This document shows, piece by piece, positions 1 through 6,771 of a stretch of DNA of 18,812 nt; positions within the stretch are counted from its first letter, which is position 1, and the number at the start of each line of letters is the position of its first letter. The notes under the pieces are model-generated. The model was given only the letters and a program-made list of their open reading frames with translations, did not search any database and was not told where the DNA came from. Made by a program: the position numbers and the translations under genes. Origin of the DNA: RGIG6353 sp045531285 (GTDB taxonomy: Bacteria; Bacillota; Clostridia; Oscillospirales; SIG627); the NCBI GenBank assembly GCA_045531285.1, contig JAZSDT010000021.1, positions 1-18,812 on the forward strand. The letters run 5' to 3'.

Positions 1-58
1 CCAGAAGCTCAGAAATTTCCTTTTCATATTGTTCGATGTGTCGATACTCTCTTGGCAT
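1..58 (-). CDS. IS3-family OrfA (transposase N-terminal helix-turn-helix protein), partial
   Basis: Only the first 19 codons are in the window, reading MPREYRHIEQYEKEISELL. This closely matches the start of the OrfA at 9328-9663 (MPRSYRHIKECEKVILELR). The ATG at 58-56 is preceded by AGGAGG (complement of 66-71) with a 7-base spacer. In the IS3 family OrfA provides the DNA-binding domain of the transposase. The rest of the gene and its OrfB lie to the left of the window, so whether this copy is intact is unknown. Confidence 0.8.
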   Translation of the reverse strand, partial: MPREYRHIEQYEKEISELL

Positions 59-65
59 AAAAATT

Positions 66-102
66 CCTCCTATGGTAGATATATCTATTCTACCATAGGA
101 GG
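66..102 (-). promoter_or_regulatory. Ribosome-site-sequestering hairpin of IS copy 1
   Basis: Bases 66-79 and 89-102 form a perfect 14-bp inverted repeat around a 9-base loop. On the transposase-sense (minus) strand the 3' arm contains the orfA ribosome site AGGAGG, so the folded RNA would hide it. The IS promoter's -10 box (87-92) lies in the loop and 5' arm, so RNA started by that promoter (near base 80) should lack the 5' arm and leave the site open. That it acts as protection against outside transcription is inferred by analogy with known IS elements such as IS10. Confidence 0.7.
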
Positions 103-115
103 GTGTTTTTTTCAA
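87..115 (-). promoter_or_regulatory. Sigma-A promoter of IS copy 1 transposase
   Basis: On the minus strand TTGAAA (115-110) is followed by a 17-base spacer and TAGAAT (92-87). The equivalent promoter in the complete copy is at 9716-9688. Predicted initiation is near base 80, inside the hairpin loop. Confidence 0.65.
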
Positions 116-155
116 TTGTCCGTTTTTAATGGACTTGTGCAGTCTTCATTATCGT

Positions 156-1319
156 TTAATTTTTATCACGACATTTATTGCAGGTATCACAGCTCCTAGC
201 TGTACCTTCTGTCATTTTATATTCATTTTCCCTTATACCCGGATACTTTTTATCGAGATATTCCTCGCGGTAAGGATTCACGCCCTCCGAAACCTTTTCG
301 GGTTTATTGGGAAGAAGCCAACTCTTCTTTTTATAAAAGGGATTATGGAAAGTATTTTCTATCTTATGACTCTTTTCGAGTGCATTCATACAAGCTCTTA
401 TACAGCCTCTCGCACCGCATATAGCAAAATACCCCGTATGTGACAGAATATAGTTGTAATAGTCCATTACGTTATCTGTTTCGGGCTTCCTGGACCATTT
501 TGCTCTTGCAAGCGAATAACTGAGAATATACGCTTCCTCTTCTGTCATTTCACTGTTTCTTACGTCGAATGCCATATTGGGAAATTCCTTCTTTAAGAAA
601 GGAGAGCACTCATTGTTAAAGCCGTGATGTGTAAGGGTACATCTGCCCATACGCACGTCACCGTACCATATTTTCTTTTCGCCGAAATCTACCTCAAGAC
701 GCTTTGTCTCGTCCTTTACGTTAGGTACTGCATCACCCGGACATTCTCTTGCACATGCACCGCAATGGATACAGATGTCACCTGTATCAAGTATGGGATC
801 GGGTTCAAGCTCACAGTCGGTAAATATAAGTCCAAGTCTTACTCTGGGGCCGAATTTTTTAGTAAGGAAAACCTTGGAGAATCCAACTTCACCGAGACCG
901 CAGCCTGCTGCAATAAGTCTTACGCTGCACACAACATCGGCAGGTACTTTACCGGGGGCAACCGGGCTCTTCATAGTTCCGTTACCTTCGGGTACTGCAG
1001 GATAATGCGCTACTGCTTCCCATCCGTGGTCCTCTATAAAGCAACAAAGCTCATAAGATTTTTTGGGACGAAAAAGTGTATTCAGTTTATTGTAGGAATA
1101 AAACGTATAGTTATGCCAATGTGTACCTTCCTCGATTCCTCTGTATGTACCTCTGGGAATACGCATAGCAATGGCAATTACAGATTTTGCTTCCGGGAAA
1201 TATGTAGAAGGATTCATAAGCAAGGGAGCATTTTTGAATCGCTCTATATTACCGATAGCAATACAATCGATACCAAGCTCTGCCGCCTTGTCCTTTATCA
1301 TTTGAGAAGTAAGCTTCAT
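156..1319 (-). CDS. QueG/RdhA-like iron-sulfur protein (epoxyqueuosine reductase-like), paralogue A
   Basis: The 387-residue protein belongs to the superfamily of corrinoid-dependent reductases that includes epoxyqueuosine reductase QueG and reductive dehalogenases. The signature segment at about residues 139-174 (GCGLGEVGF, then GPRVRLGLIFTDCELEPD) resembles the cobalamin-cradling part of those enzymes. It is followed by a ferredoxin-type cluster site C183-C186-C189-C193, and further cysteines at 227, 238, 301, 306 and 310 fit a second cluster. An extra C-terminal tail holds C377-x2-C380-x2-C383. I start at the ATG at 1319 because GGGAGGAG lies 6 bases upstream; an in-frame GTG at 1340 lies upstream of that site. 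It is the second gene of an operon, 17 bases after paralogue B. The substrate is unknown, and the true queuosine enzyme is only one possibility. Corrinoid binding is inferred. Confidence 0.8.
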   Translation of the reverse strand: MKLTSQMIKDKAAELGIDCIAIGNIERFKNAPLLMNPSTYFPEAKSVIAIAMRIPRGTYRGIEEGTHWHNYTFYSYNKLNTLFRPKKSYELCCFIEDHGWEAVAHYPAVPEGNGTMKSPVAPGKVPADVVCSVRLIAAGCGLGEVGFSKVFLTKKFGPRVRLGLIFTDCELEPDPILDTGDICIHCGACARECPGDAVPNVKDETKRLEVDFGEKKIWYGDVRMGRCTLTHHGFNNECSPFLKKEFPNMAFDVRNSEMTEEEAYILSYSLARAKWSRKPETDNVMDYYNYILSHTGYFAICGARGCIRACMNALEKSHKIENTFHNPFYKKKSWLLPNKPEKVSEGVNPYREEYLDKKYPGIRENEYKMTEGTARSCDTCNKCRDKN

Positions 1320-1336
1320 ACTCGGCTCCTCCCCTA

Positions 1337-2239
1337 TCACTTCTTTGCGGCAACAAACGTGCCACCCGAAACAACGTCTTCTTTATCCTCTGCACAGTTT
1401 CCTCTTTCGTCCAAAGCCCAAGCTTTACGCTTTCTGAAGGAACTCTCAAAAACATTTCCTGTCAAGCCGTTTTCTTCAAGGTGTGCAAGGCAGGTTCTTG
1501 TGCAAAGTGCTGCCACTCTGTCGGGCTTTGCCTTGGACAAAAGTCGGTTTGCACAAGCTCCATTTTTACAAGAATTACATTTATCGTAATCTATTTTTGC
1601 AACCGTCATCTTCTTGCCGCATATCTCTATTTCCTCTGTTTCGTTCTTGCTGATTGCACCGAGAGGACAGATATCGGCACACTTACCGCATTTATCGCAT
1701 ATACTTCTCTCAATGATGGGAGTAGGCTCAAGCTCGGCGTCGGTAATTATCATATGAAAACGCTGACGTGTACCGAATTTTTCAGATAAAAGCATACCGT
1801 TATACCCAATCTCGCAAAGTCCGCAAGCAACTGCAGCATAGTTGAAATCCGGGAATACGTTGGGGGCAGGTCGACCGGGCTCAACCGAAACACCTGTAGG
1901 CGCAATTTCCGAGGGGTTGGGAAAAATCGGTACTGCTTCCCATCCTTCGTCCTCTATTGCATTTACAAGTCCGTAAGTCGCAATTGAAAGAAAATCATCT
2001 TCAAGCCATCTAAGTCCAAAAAGAGAATAATCCTGGAAATTTGTACCTTCTTCAACACCTCTTAATGCACCTCTGCAAATACGCTTTCCGACCAGAATAA
2101 CAGTCTTGCCTTCGGGGAAGATAGAAAACGGGTTAAGGGCGGGCTCGAGTCCGTCAAATCTTTCTTTGTTGGCAAAGCCTATGAGGTCGATTCCTTCTCG
2201 TTTTACCGCTTCGTTTATTTTGTTCATTAACTGTGACAT
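1337..2239 (-). CDS. QueG/RdhA-like iron-sulfur protein, paralogue B
   Basis: This 300-residue protein is a shorter paralogue of the downstream gene. The shared plan is an N-terminal region with NPFSIFPEGKTVI (NPSTYFPEAKSVI in A), then EEGTNFQDYSLF, then ACGLCEIGYNGMLLSEKFGT and TDAELEPTPI at about residues 138-175. Cluster 1 is C181-C184-C187-C191. Cysteines 221, 224, 229, 246 and 250 fit a second cluster. It lacks the C-terminal CxxCxxC tail of paralogue A. The ATG at 2239 is chosen because AGAAAGGA precedes it by 7 bases; an in-frame TTG at 2263 has no such site. It is the first gene of the operon. Two diverged copies side by side could form a heterodimer or split electron transfer and catalysis; this is inference. 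Confidence 0.8.
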   Translation of the reverse strand: MSQLMNKINEAVKREGIDLIGFANKERFDGLEPALNPFSIFPEGKTVILVGKRICRGALRGVEEGTNFQDYSLFGLRWLEDDFLSIATYGLVNAIEDEGWEAVPIFPNPSEIAPTGVSVEPGRPAPNVFPDFNYAAVACGLCEIGYNGMLLSEKFGTRQRFHMIITDAELEPTPIIERSICDKCGKCADICPLGAISKNETEEIEICGKKMTVAKIDYDKCNSCKNGACANRLLSKAKPDRVAALCTRTCLAHLEENGLTGNVFESSFRKRKAWALDERGNCAEDKEDVVSGGTFVAAKK

Positions 2240-2277
2240 ATTATTTTCCTTTCTCGTATTCAAAAGATTCTGTTTAC

Positions 2278-2306
2278 ATTATAACGTGTCAAAAAATGTT
2301 TTGCAA
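2278..2306 (-). promoter_or_regulatory. Sigma-A promoter of the QueG-like operon
   Basis: On the minus strand TTGCAA (2306-2301), a 17-base spacer and a consensus TATAAT (2283-2278) lie 39 bases upstream of the ATG at 2239. Confidence 0.6.
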
Positions 2307-2313
2307 TAACAAA

Positions 2314-2341
2314 TCGAAACAGGTTTTTAACTTTTCGAAAC
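2314..2341. promoter_or_regulatory. Candidate AraC operator: two TCGAAAC direct repeats
   Basis: TCGAAAC occurs at 2314-2320 and 2335-2341, exactly 21 bp apart (two helical turns). That is the usual geometry of AraC-family half-sites. The pair lies between the divergent promoters: the second site touches the -35 box of araC (2342-2347), and the first is 8 bases upstream of the -35 box of the QueG-like operon. Control of both by the regulator at 2403-3197 is inferred. Confidence 0.5.
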
Positions 2342-2370
2342 TTGATATTTTTTTGGTTTTGTGATAGAAT
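2342..2370 (+). promoter_or_regulatory. Sigma-A promoter of the first AraC regulator
   Basis: TTGATA (2342-2347), a 17-base spacer, then TAGAAT (2365-2370). The position of this -10 box excludes the in-frame GTG at 2361 as a start codon. Confidence 0.6.
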
Positions 2371-2402
2371 ATCCAAAAACTGCAAAATACGAGGTGAAAA
2401 CA

Positions 2403-3197
2403 TTGTATTTTCCCGAAGAAATGTCAATAAAGAATTTTATTGCTTTGAATAACAGATATGAAAAAACGCAACCTATAACAGTTGCAGCAGGACATTTTCA
2501 TTCAATAACGTTCAGATTGTCTGGTAAAAAGGTCATAACCGATGATAGCGGCAGAGTTTTGGTTTCAGAAGCCGGATGCATAACTTATCTTCCCAAAAAC
2601 GTATCATACTTAAGTGACACAGCAGAAGGTGGAAGTATGTACTCACTGCATTTTGAACTTGAATATGAAGATCCCTCTGCTGAGGCATTTGTTTTTACCC
2701 CAAAGATAGTGCCTTCAGCAGCTTTTGAAAAGGCATTCCGAGAGCTATGCGAAAGCTACAGTGTTACTTCACCGCGCAATTACAGAAGTATGGCACTTCT
2801 CTACAGCCTTTTAGAAATAATAAAAAAAGAGATCAATCAAAACGATGGAATTCCAATTTCAAAGCGTATGTCGATAGCACGTGATACGATAGACAGATGC
2901 TTTAACGATTCGACTCTGTGTGTAACTCTCCTTGCGAAAAACGCAGGTGTCAGCGACACTTATTTCAGGAAAGAATTCAAAAAAAGCTTCGGTGTATCTC
3001 CAATAGATTATCTAAGAGCGGTGCGCATAGAGAATTCTAAGATAATGTTGAGATCCGGATTGTATCAAATAAGCGAAATAGCCACTGAATGCGGATTTGA
3101 CAGTATCAGTTATTTTTCCGCAACGTTTAAAAAAATGTGCGGTATTACCCCCACGCAGTATGCCATAAACGAAAGAAAGTCAGCCATTCCAGGCTGA
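2403..3197 (+). CDS. AraC/XylS-family transcriptional regulator
   Basis: The 264-residue protein has an N-terminal cupin-like sensing region (about residues 20-95, including AAGHFHSITFRLSG) and a C-terminal double helix-turn-helix (about 160-256). The HTH includes FGVSPIDYLRAVRIENSKIM and ends with the typical ISEIATECGF...SYFSATFKKMCGITPTQY block. I choose the TTG at 2403 as the start: GAGGTG lies 6 bases upstream, and the promoter's -10 box lies over the next candidate upstream. It is divergent from the QueG-like operon and is its likely regulator, binding the TCGAAAC pair. The effector is unknown. The last seven codons form the 5' part of a terminator hairpin. Confidence 0.85.
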   Translation: MYFPEEMSIKNFIALNNRYEKTQPITVAAGHFHSITFRLSGKKVITDDSGRVLVSEAGCITYLPKNVSYLSDTAEGGSMYSLHFELEYEDPSAEAFVFTPKIVPSAAFEKAFRELCESYSVTSPRNYRSMALLYSLLEIIKKEINQNDGIPISKRMSIARDTIDRCFNDSTLCVTLLAKNAGVSDTYFRKEFKKSFGVSPIDYLRAVRIENSKIMLRSGLYQISEIATECGFDSISYFSATFKKMCGITPTQYAINERKSAIPG

Positions 3198-3203
3198 CTT
3201 TTT
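3176..3203 (+). terminator. Intrinsic terminator of the first AraC gene
   Basis: AAAGTCAGCC (3176-3185), a 6-base loop, and GGCTGACTTT (3192-3201), ending in a T-run. The hairpin overlaps the last codons and includes the TGA stop at 3195-3197. Confidence 0.75.
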
Positions 3204-3233
3204 CACTTTATTGGGATTTTCTCGATTATTACG

Positions 3234-3423
3234 CCCTCACCGTTTTAGGTTGTATGATTATACTCAAAGGTTACGATAGGCGAGCATTGTCAGCGGTCAC
3301 TGACCGCTTTTTTATATGCTAGGAAATTGCATTAAATCAACCTCGCCGTTTTGCATTGTCGGGATATACTCAAAGATTACGATAGGCGAGCATCGCCAGC
3401 GGTCGCTGACCGCTTTTTTATAT
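3234..3423 (-). repeat. Modular repeat locus R1 (unit order Y-X-Y-partial X, minus orientation)
   Basis: This is a ~106-bp repeating unit of two modules, read on the minus strand. X starts AAAACGGCGAGGTTG and runs about 40 bases. Y starts with an A-run, then a GCGG hairpin, GCTCGCCTATCGTAA and TTTGAGTATATCCC, about 66 bases. Two Y copies here are offset by 106 bp. Each Y hairpin is a 7-bp stem with a 3-base loop (3292-3308 and 3398-3414) followed on the plus strand by six T, so each looks like an intrinsic terminator for plus-strand transcripts. The second Y encodes the last residues and stop codon of the EamA transporter ending at 3377. Related loci are at 5119, 8329, 15990 and 17862. Confidence 0.85.
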
Positions 3424-4276
3424 CAAATATCGCTATAAGTATACTTGCCGATATGACAAGCAAAGAGCCAATGACAGTTCGTACTCCAACAGGCTCAGAG
3501 AATACGATGATTCCCACGATAACACTCGTTATAGGTTCAAGCGTTCCAAGAATTGATGCCCTCTCCCCTCCTATTATGAAGGTTCCTTGCTGAAACAGAA
3601 CCACAGCACCTGTGGTTATCGCAAGAGCGAACAGGACACACAAGCCCCAGCCTACAGCCGTTGAAGGTAGGCAGAGCTGATTTGTAACAATGCAATAAAT
3701 GAGCATCAATATACTGCTGACAGCAGCTATGTAAAAGCTAAACAGAAAACCTTTTATCTCACGGTACTTGAATTTTGGAAGCATAAGTACGTATATTGCA
3801 AAGGTTACACCGGAAAGGAGCGCCCATATACAGCCTTCCAGATTGATCGATGCGCTTGGGTCATAAAACATAGATATACCCGCAATACAAACCGCAACGC
3901 TTATAATGTTTCCTGCTCTTACCTTTTCTTTAAGAAAAACTATACCGCCTAAAACCACAACTGCGGGATAAACAAAGTGCAATACCGTTGATGTTCCCGA
4001 AGCTATGTAATTGTAAGAGGTAAACAGCAGTAAGGGTGTTACACAGCAACCCAAAGCGGCGATGATGCTGATTGACGGGAGGGCTTTTGTTTTAACCTTC
4101 AAGGTTTTATTCTGCATATACCCCAGTATTGCAAGAGAAGGCAAAGCTAAAAAGTTGCGCAAAAAAACAAGTGTCGCAGGATTAACACCGTCTGCGTAAA
4201 TATATTTTGACATCAGCGGCATACATCCGTATATGACAGCACTGATAATAACCATAAGGTATCCTTTTATTTTCAT
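3377..4276 (-). CDS. EamA-family (DMT) drug/metabolite transporter
   Basis: The 299-residue integral membrane protein has about ten hydrophobic segments in two repeated EamA halves. The first half contains YGCMPLMSKYIYADGVNPAT and FLRNFLALPSLAILGY. The second contains GCIWALLSGVTFAIYVLM and ends with the typical GTLEPITSVIVGIIVFSEPV and GSLLVISASILIAI. Family members export or import small metabolites, amino acids or drugs; the substrate cannot be read from the sequence. The ATG at 4276 has AGAAAGGA 9 bases upstream. The last dozen residues (from KKRSATAGDARLS) and the stop codon are encoded by repeat R1, so the original 3' end has probably been replaced. The tail lies after the last membrane segment, so function is likely unaffected. 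Confidence 0.88.
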   Translation of the reverse strand: MKIKGYLMVIISAVIYGCMPLMSKYIYADGVNPATLVFLRNFLALPSLAILGYMQNKTLKVKTKALPSISIIAALGCCVTPLLLFTSYNYIASGTSTVLHFVYPAVVVLGGIVFLKEKVRAGNIISVAVCIAGISMFYDPSASINLEGCIWALLSGVTFAIYVLMLPKFKYREIKGFLFSFYIAAVSSILMLIYCIVTNQLCLPSTAVGWGLCVLFALAITTGAVVLFQQGTFIIGGERASILGTLEPITSVIVGIIVFSEPVGVRTVIGSLLVISASILIAIFDIKKRSATAGDARLS

Positions 4277-4305
4277 AAAACGTTGTCCTTTCTTAATAAC
4301 GCCTA

Positions 4306-4334
4306 ATTATACCAAAGATACACGAAAAAAGCAA
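4306..4334 (-). promoter_or_regulatory. Sigma-A promoter of the EamA transporter
   Basis: On the minus strand TTGCTT (4334-4329), a 17-base spacer and TATAAT (4311-4306), 30 bases upstream of the start codon. Confidence 0.55.
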
Positions 4335-4340
4335 TACCTC

Positions 4341-4369
4341 TTGACTAATAATTGATAATGCAGTAGAAT
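4341..4369 (+). promoter_or_regulatory. Sigma-A promoter of the amidase
   Basis: TTGACT (4341-4346), a 17-base spacer and TAGAAT (4364-4369), 33 bases upstream of the ATG at 4403. It is back to back with the transporter promoter. Confidence 0.6.
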
Positions 4370-4402
4370 TTAACTATCCTGTAGTCAAAGAGAGTCTTAA
4401 TT

Positions 4403-5119
4403 ATGAATAATAAGCTTATAGTATTAATTATATCTATCGTACTTGTTTTCACAGGATGTACTTCAAAGCCTGTAAAAACAAATTTCACCTCTTCTCTGGA
4501 GGACGAAATACCTGTATTGTCAACAACCGACGTAAAGGATCCTCTTACCGTCTCGGATCTTGCAAAAGAAAACTTTCTTCTTCCTTTTGAGAAATTCTCC
4601 TGGGAGCGTGAATATGCGCCTGAATACGTAATGATACATTTTACAAGTGCCGTAATGATATCAAAAAATGACCCGTATAATATGGATTCGATAAGAAAAA
4701 TATTCGAGGACGGAGAAATAAGTATACACTACATAATAGAGCGTGACGGCACAGTTCAATGTTATATACCCGAGAATCGAGCCGCTTGGCACGCAGGTAA
4801 AGGAAGCTTTGGAGGGTACGAAAAGCTTACAAACGCTATGAACAAGTATTCCATAGGAATTGAAATTGCGGCTATCGGTTCACAAACAGATATGTCTGTA
4901 TATATGACAAAAGACGAGTACGATACCATCGACAAATCACTGATCGGATTCACAGAAGAGCAATATGCCTCACTCATCCCACTGGTAAAAGATATTTGTG
5001 AACGAAACTCTATACCTTTTGATAAAGAGCACGTCATAGGTCACAGTATGTACAAGCCGCAAAAAACAGACCCGGGAGAGCTGTTTGAATGGGACAGGCT
5101 TTTTGGGGAAATTAACTAA
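4403..5119 (+). CDS. Lipoprotein N-acetylmuramoyl-L-alanine amidase (Amidase_2/PGRP fold)
   Basis: The 238-residue protein starts with a lipoprotein signal (hydrophobic residues 5-17, then the lipobox FTGC with Cys19 as the lipidation site), so it should be anchored to the outer face of the membrane. The domain from about residue 70 is the zinc amidase fold that cleaves the MurNAc-L-Ala bond in peptidoglycan. Visible elements are H79 (VMIHF), H109 (SIHYIIERDG), H130 (WHAG), GIEI at 152-155, and H214 with K221 and D223 (GHSMYKP...KTDPG). The zinc ligands are probably H79, H214 and D223. The start codon has only a weak upstream site (AGAGAG). Likely roles are wall turnover or remodelling. The stop codon is directly joined to repeat R2. 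Confidence 0.9.
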   Translation: MNNKLIVLIISIVLVFTGCTSKPVKTNFTSSLEDEIPVLSTTDVKDPLTVSDLAKENFLLPFEKFSWEREYAPEYVMIHFTSAVMISKNDPYNMDSIRKIFEDGEISIHYIIERDGTVQCYIPENRAAWHAGKGSFGGYEKLTNAMNKYSIGIEIAAIGSQTDMSVYMTKDEYDTIDKSLIGFTEEQYASLIPLVKDICERNSIPFDKEHVIGHSMYKPQKTDPGELFEWDRLFGEIN

Positions 5120-5264
5120 AAAACGGCAAGTTGATTTAATGCATTTTTTAGCATATAAAAAAGCGGCTAGCAGCCGCTGGCAAAGCTCGCCTATCGCAAC
5201 CTTTAAATATACCCCTGCAATGAAAAACGGCGAGGTTGATTTAATGCAATTTCCTAGTATATAA
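5119..5264 (+). repeat. Modular repeat locus R2 (X-Y-X, plus orientation)
   Basis: Module X starts at the amidase stop codon. A Y module follows from about 5157 (hairpin 5162-5178), then a second X from about 5224; the two X copies are offset by 104 bp. The Y hairpin is a 7-bp stem with loop AGC, but its two loop-side base pairs differ from those of R1 and remain paired. On the minus strand the hairpin is followed by a T-run (complement of 5157-5162), which would stop hisS readthrough. The second X runs straight into the hisS/amidase terminator. Confidence 0.85.
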
Positions 5265-5266
5265 AT

Positions 5267-5306
5267 AAAGCTGTAAAAACCAAGGTTTTTACAGCTTTGT
5301 TTTTTT
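5267..5306. terminator. Bidirectional terminator between amidase and hisS
   Basis: Bases 5267-5281 and 5284-5298 form a perfect 15-bp inverted repeat (AAAGCTGTAAAAACC and its complement). A T7 run follows on the plus strand (5300-5306), and T-rich sequence follows on the minus strand. The hisS stop codon at 5305-5307 overlaps the T-run. Confidence 0.8.
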
Positions 5307-6657
5307 AGAATATAATACTTTTACCGCTTTGTGAAGCAGTTATATTTTCAAGAATATAACCTATAGTTTCATCCAAAGTCAAGCTCTTCTGCTCGCCTGT
5401 TAACATATCCTTAACAGACAGCATATTATTCTGTATTTCATCTTCTCCCAAGAAAATTACGTACGGAACAGAAAGTGCATCTGCATACGAGATCATTTTC
5501 TTGAATTTCTTTTTCTCAACGTATATTTGTGTTCTGATGTTTGAAGCTCGTAATACAGATGATATTTCAACAGCCTTAGACATATCGTCAACCATTGGAA
5601 TTATCATAACGTCAGCAGGATAAGAAATCGACTTATTAAGATATTCCTTCTCCCAAAGTATATAGAAGAGTCGTGTAAGTCCAATTGAGATTCCTACACC
5701 GGGTAATTTATTCTTGGTATAGAATTCGGCAAGATTATCGTATCTGCCACCGCTGCATATACTTCCTATTTCAGGGTGCTTGTTAAACGTGGTCTCATAC
5801 ACCGTTCCGGTATAATAGTCAAGTCCTCTTGCAATAGTGAGGTCAATGCGGAAATTATTCTTAGGAACGCCAAAGCTTGCAATATATCCCATAACGTCCT
5901 TCAGCTCATTGTAGCCTATATCAAACACTTCGTTTTGTCCAAGAAAGCCTTCCAGCTTTTTAAGTGCCGCATCATCACTTTCGTTGCCGCAAAGCAAATC
6001 CAGAATTTTCTCTGCCATTGCACGCTCAAGTCCCGATTCAACAAGCTCGTCAATAACCTTTTCCGCACCTATTTTATCTATCTTATCAATCTGGTGTAAA
6101 ATATCCTCGGTTTTATCTGCTACGCCGAGAACTGTGAAGAGACCATTAAGTATCTTTCTGTTATTGATTCTTATTGTGAAATCCTCAAGTCCCAAACGTG
6201 TGAAAACAGTGTAAATAATACTGGGAATTTCAGCATCGTTAACTACGCTCAGGTCACCGTCGCCTATTATATCAATATCCGCCTGATAAAACTCTCTGAA
6301 GCGTCCTCTCTGCGAACGTTCGCCTCTGTAAACCTTACCTATCTGATATCTTTTAAACGGAAAAGCCAGCTCATTGTAGTTCTTTGCAACGTACTTGGCG
6401 AGAGGAACTGTCAGGTCAAAACGCATTGTTACATCAGTATCGCCCTTGGTGAATCTGTACAACTGCTTCTCTGTTTCACCACCTGCTTTGGCAAGAAGTA
6501 TTTCACTTTTCTCCAAAACGGGAGTATCAATGGGATAAAAGCCAAAAAGCTGATATACGTCCTCAAGCGTTCTTTTTATTCTGTCAAAAACGATCTGGTC
6601 TTTGGGGTTCAATTCCATAAAGCCCGAAAGAGTAGACGGTTGAATTATATTGCTCAT
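5305..6657 (-). CDS. hisS: Histidine--tRNA ligase
   Basis: This 450-residue class II aminoacyl-tRNA synthetase charges tRNA-His with histidine in the cytosol. Motif 2 is at about 107-132 (GKVYRGERSQRGRFREFYQ), the histidine-binding loop GLDYYTGTVYE at 278-288, SGGRYDNL at 302-309, and motif 3 GVGISIGLTRLF at 320-331. The C-terminal anticodon-binding domain starts near residue 346. Length is slightly above the common bacterial form. The motif 2 loop RSQRGRFREFYQADIDIIG resembles the archaeal/eukaryotic/Bacteroidetes-type enzyme more than the usual bacterial GRYRQFHQ form. No T-box is seen in the short leader, and there is no his operon context. The ATG has AAAGGA upstream. Confidence 0.95.
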   Translation of the reverse strand: MSNIIQPSTLSGFMELNPKDQIVFDRIKRTLEDVYQLFGFYPIDTPVLEKSEILLAKAGGETEKQLYRFTKGDTDVTMRFDLTVPLAKYVAKNYNELAFPFKRYQIGKVYRGERSQRGRFREFYQADIDIIGDGDLSVVNDAEIPSIIYTVFTRLGLEDFTIRINNRKILNGLFTVLGVADKTEDILHQIDKIDKIGAEKVIDELVESGLERAMAEKILDLLCGNESDDAALKKLEGFLGQNEVFDIGYNELKDVMGYIASFGVPKNNFRIDLTIARGLDYYTGTVYETTFNKHPEIGSICSGGRYDNLAEFYTKNKLPGVGISIGLTRLFYILWEKEYLNKSISYPADVMIIPMVDDMSKAVEISSVLRASNIRTQIYVEKKKFKKMISYADALSVPYVIFLGEDEIQNNMLSVKDMLTGEQKSLTLDETIGYILENITASQSGKSIIF

Positions 6658-6717
6658 TTTTCTGTCCTTTCAAAGCAGGCAAAATATAATGCAAAAACTG
6701 CTGTTGCCTATTTGTTG

Positions 6718-6746
6718 ATTGTATCACGAAATGTCACTTTTGTCAA
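6718..6746 (-). promoter_or_regulatory. Sigma-A promoter of hisS
   Basis: On the minus strand TTGACA (6746-6741), a 17-base spacer and TACAAT (6723-6718). A leader of about 55 bases follows, with no T-box-like structure visible. Confidence 0.65.
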
Positions 6747-6771
6747 GACAGAAGAGTGCTGTATTTTGTTT

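Larger units (their letters stand above)
1..141 (-). mobile_element. IS3-family (IS150-like) element, transposase-proximal end, cut by window edge
   Basis: The terminal sequence matches the right end of the complete element at 8415-9742. Read on the minus strand, both begin with TG, have ACGGACA 18 bases in, then an A-run, a promoter, a hairpin and an orfA start. The element end is placed at the CA at 140-141. The target duplication cannot be checked because the other end lies outside the window. The two copies differ at many positions, so they are related but not identical insertions. This copy lies 14 bp downstream of the stop codon of the iron-sulfur gene ending at 156 and in the same orientation. 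Confidence 0.85.

Noticed and set aside
624..1589. Long plus-strand frame opposite the QueG-like genes
   Set aside because: It is antisense to two well-supported iron-sulfur genes, gives a cysteine-rich low-sense protein and has no ribosome site.
2361..2402. GTG at 2361 as start of the first AraC gene
   Set aside because: It lies just before the -10 box of a well-formed promoter, so it would not be transcribed; the TTG at 2403 has a good ribosome site.
3234..3423. Tandem similar segments that could suggest a CRISPR array
   Set aside because: The period is ~106 bp with only two units, both halves of the unit are conserved (no variable spacers), and no cas genes are present.
6658..6717. T-box leader of hisS
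   Set aside because: Only about 60 bases lie between the predicted start site and the ATG, too short for a T-box, and no conserved T-box sequence is seen.
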